Origin: Clostridium sp. OF03-18AA
Lineage (GTDB): Bacteria; Bacillota; Clostridia; Lachnospirales; Lachnospiraceae
Length of the DNA stretch: 64,000 nt
Direction of reading: 5' to 3'
NCBI RefSeq assembly: GCF_003478035.1
Contig: NZ_QUEP01000007.1
Coordinates: 62,001-126,000 of the forward strand
In this document: positions 63,901 to 64,000 of the stretch, piece after piece
How the letters are laid out: every line of letters begins with the position of its first letter
Numbering within the stretch: position 1 is the stretch's first letter
Position numbers and translations under genes: made by a program
The notes under the pieces: generated by a model
The model's database searches: none
What the model saw: the letters and a program-made list of their open reading frames with translations, nothing else
Told to the model about the DNA's origin: nothing

Positions 63901-64000
63901 TTAATTTTTTAAACCTCCTGCTTCCAGATGACGTTTCATCTCCGTAAAGCCCCGCCCACGGACTTCTCCGACCTGATGGACCACCATGAATGCTTCCTGA
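63901..64000 (-). CDS. Partial C-terminus, probable YitT family membrane protein
   Basis: The last 33 codons of a minus-strand gene are seen, cut by the window edge. The reading QEAFMVVHQVGEVRGRGF, followed by a short basic tail and TAA, resembles the end of the DUF2179 domain of YitT-family membrane proteins (pattern AFVxVxxVxEVxGxGF). Too little is visible for certainty. The decarboxylase operon lies directly downstream behind its own promoter. Confidence 0.55.
   Translation of the reverse strand, partial: QEAFMVVHQVGEVRGRGFTEMKRHLEAGGLKN

Overview
The window looks like a chromosomal segment of a spore-forming, anaerobic, low-to-mid GC member of the Bacillota, most likely family Lachnospiraceae. 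The grounds are the spoIIA and spoVA sporulation clusters, a CIRCE-controlled groESL operon, a T-box leader on valS, several small families I know mainly from Lachnospiraceae (DUF5716, DUF5717, DUF4364, DUF6472), and fermentative energy genes: electron-transfer flavoproteins, a biotin-dependent Na+-pumping decarboxylase and lactate enzymes. Genus cannot be fixed from the sequence alone. I recognise no rRNA, tRNA, CRISPR array, transposase or phage gene.

Layout. 0.2-4 kb: YigZ-family protein and a class A penicillin-binding protein. 4-11.3 kb: an operon on the minus strand (lactate racemase LarA, FAD-linked lactate dehydrogenase, acyl-CoA dehydrogenase, EtfB, EtfA) behind a GntR/FCD regulator and an unusually symmetric operator region. 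11.5-15 kb: ThrH-like phosphatase, an allantoate/carbamoyl amino-acid hydrolase and its probable PucR regulator. 15.4-22 kb: spoIIAA-spoIIAB-sigF followed by a small membrane protein and spoVAA-AB-AC-AD-AE. A DUF362 gene with its own MerR-type promoter and terminator sits between spoVAC and spoVAD. 22-25 kb: TPR membrane protein, a 47-aa protein and FolC. 25-28.7 kb: T-box, DUF6472 and valS. 28.7-34.4 kb: an uncharacterised three-gene operon (giant DUF5717 protein, Hsp70/actin-like DUF5716 protein, helical-repeat protein). 34.6-42 kb: DUF4364, then the quality-control group tig-clpP-clpX-lon-engB. 42-47.5 kb: DJ-1 protein, DUF975 membrane protein, CYTH protein, groES-groEL. 47.8-53.6 kb: acidic membrane-anchored protein with an IclR regulator, a MocR regulator, glnS and a PfkB-type sugar kinase. 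53.8-58 kb: two secreted or surface proteins (cohesin-domain membrane protein and N-acetylglucosaminidase). 58.4-63.7 kb: a five-gene operon combining two carboxyltransferases, a biotin carrier, the Na+-channel beta subunit and an unusual lipoprotein-type OadG. The right edge cuts the C-terminus of a probable YitT-family protein.

How it fits together. The lct-like operon can isomerise and oxidise lactate and hand electrons through EtfAB to pyridine nucleotide or to an enoyl-CoA substrate of the co-transcribed acyl-CoA dehydrogenase. The right-hand operon can couple decarboxylation or transcarboxylation to Na+ export. Both suit a lactate- or sugar-fermenting gut anaerobe.

The best candidates for something little described are the DUF5717-DUF5716-TPR operon, the DUF362 cassette inside the spoVA cluster, the nested palindromic operator ahead of larA, the composite carboxyltransferase/Na+-pump operon, and three families of intergenic palindromic repeats, one of which shows a base-paired stem that changes sequence while staying paired.
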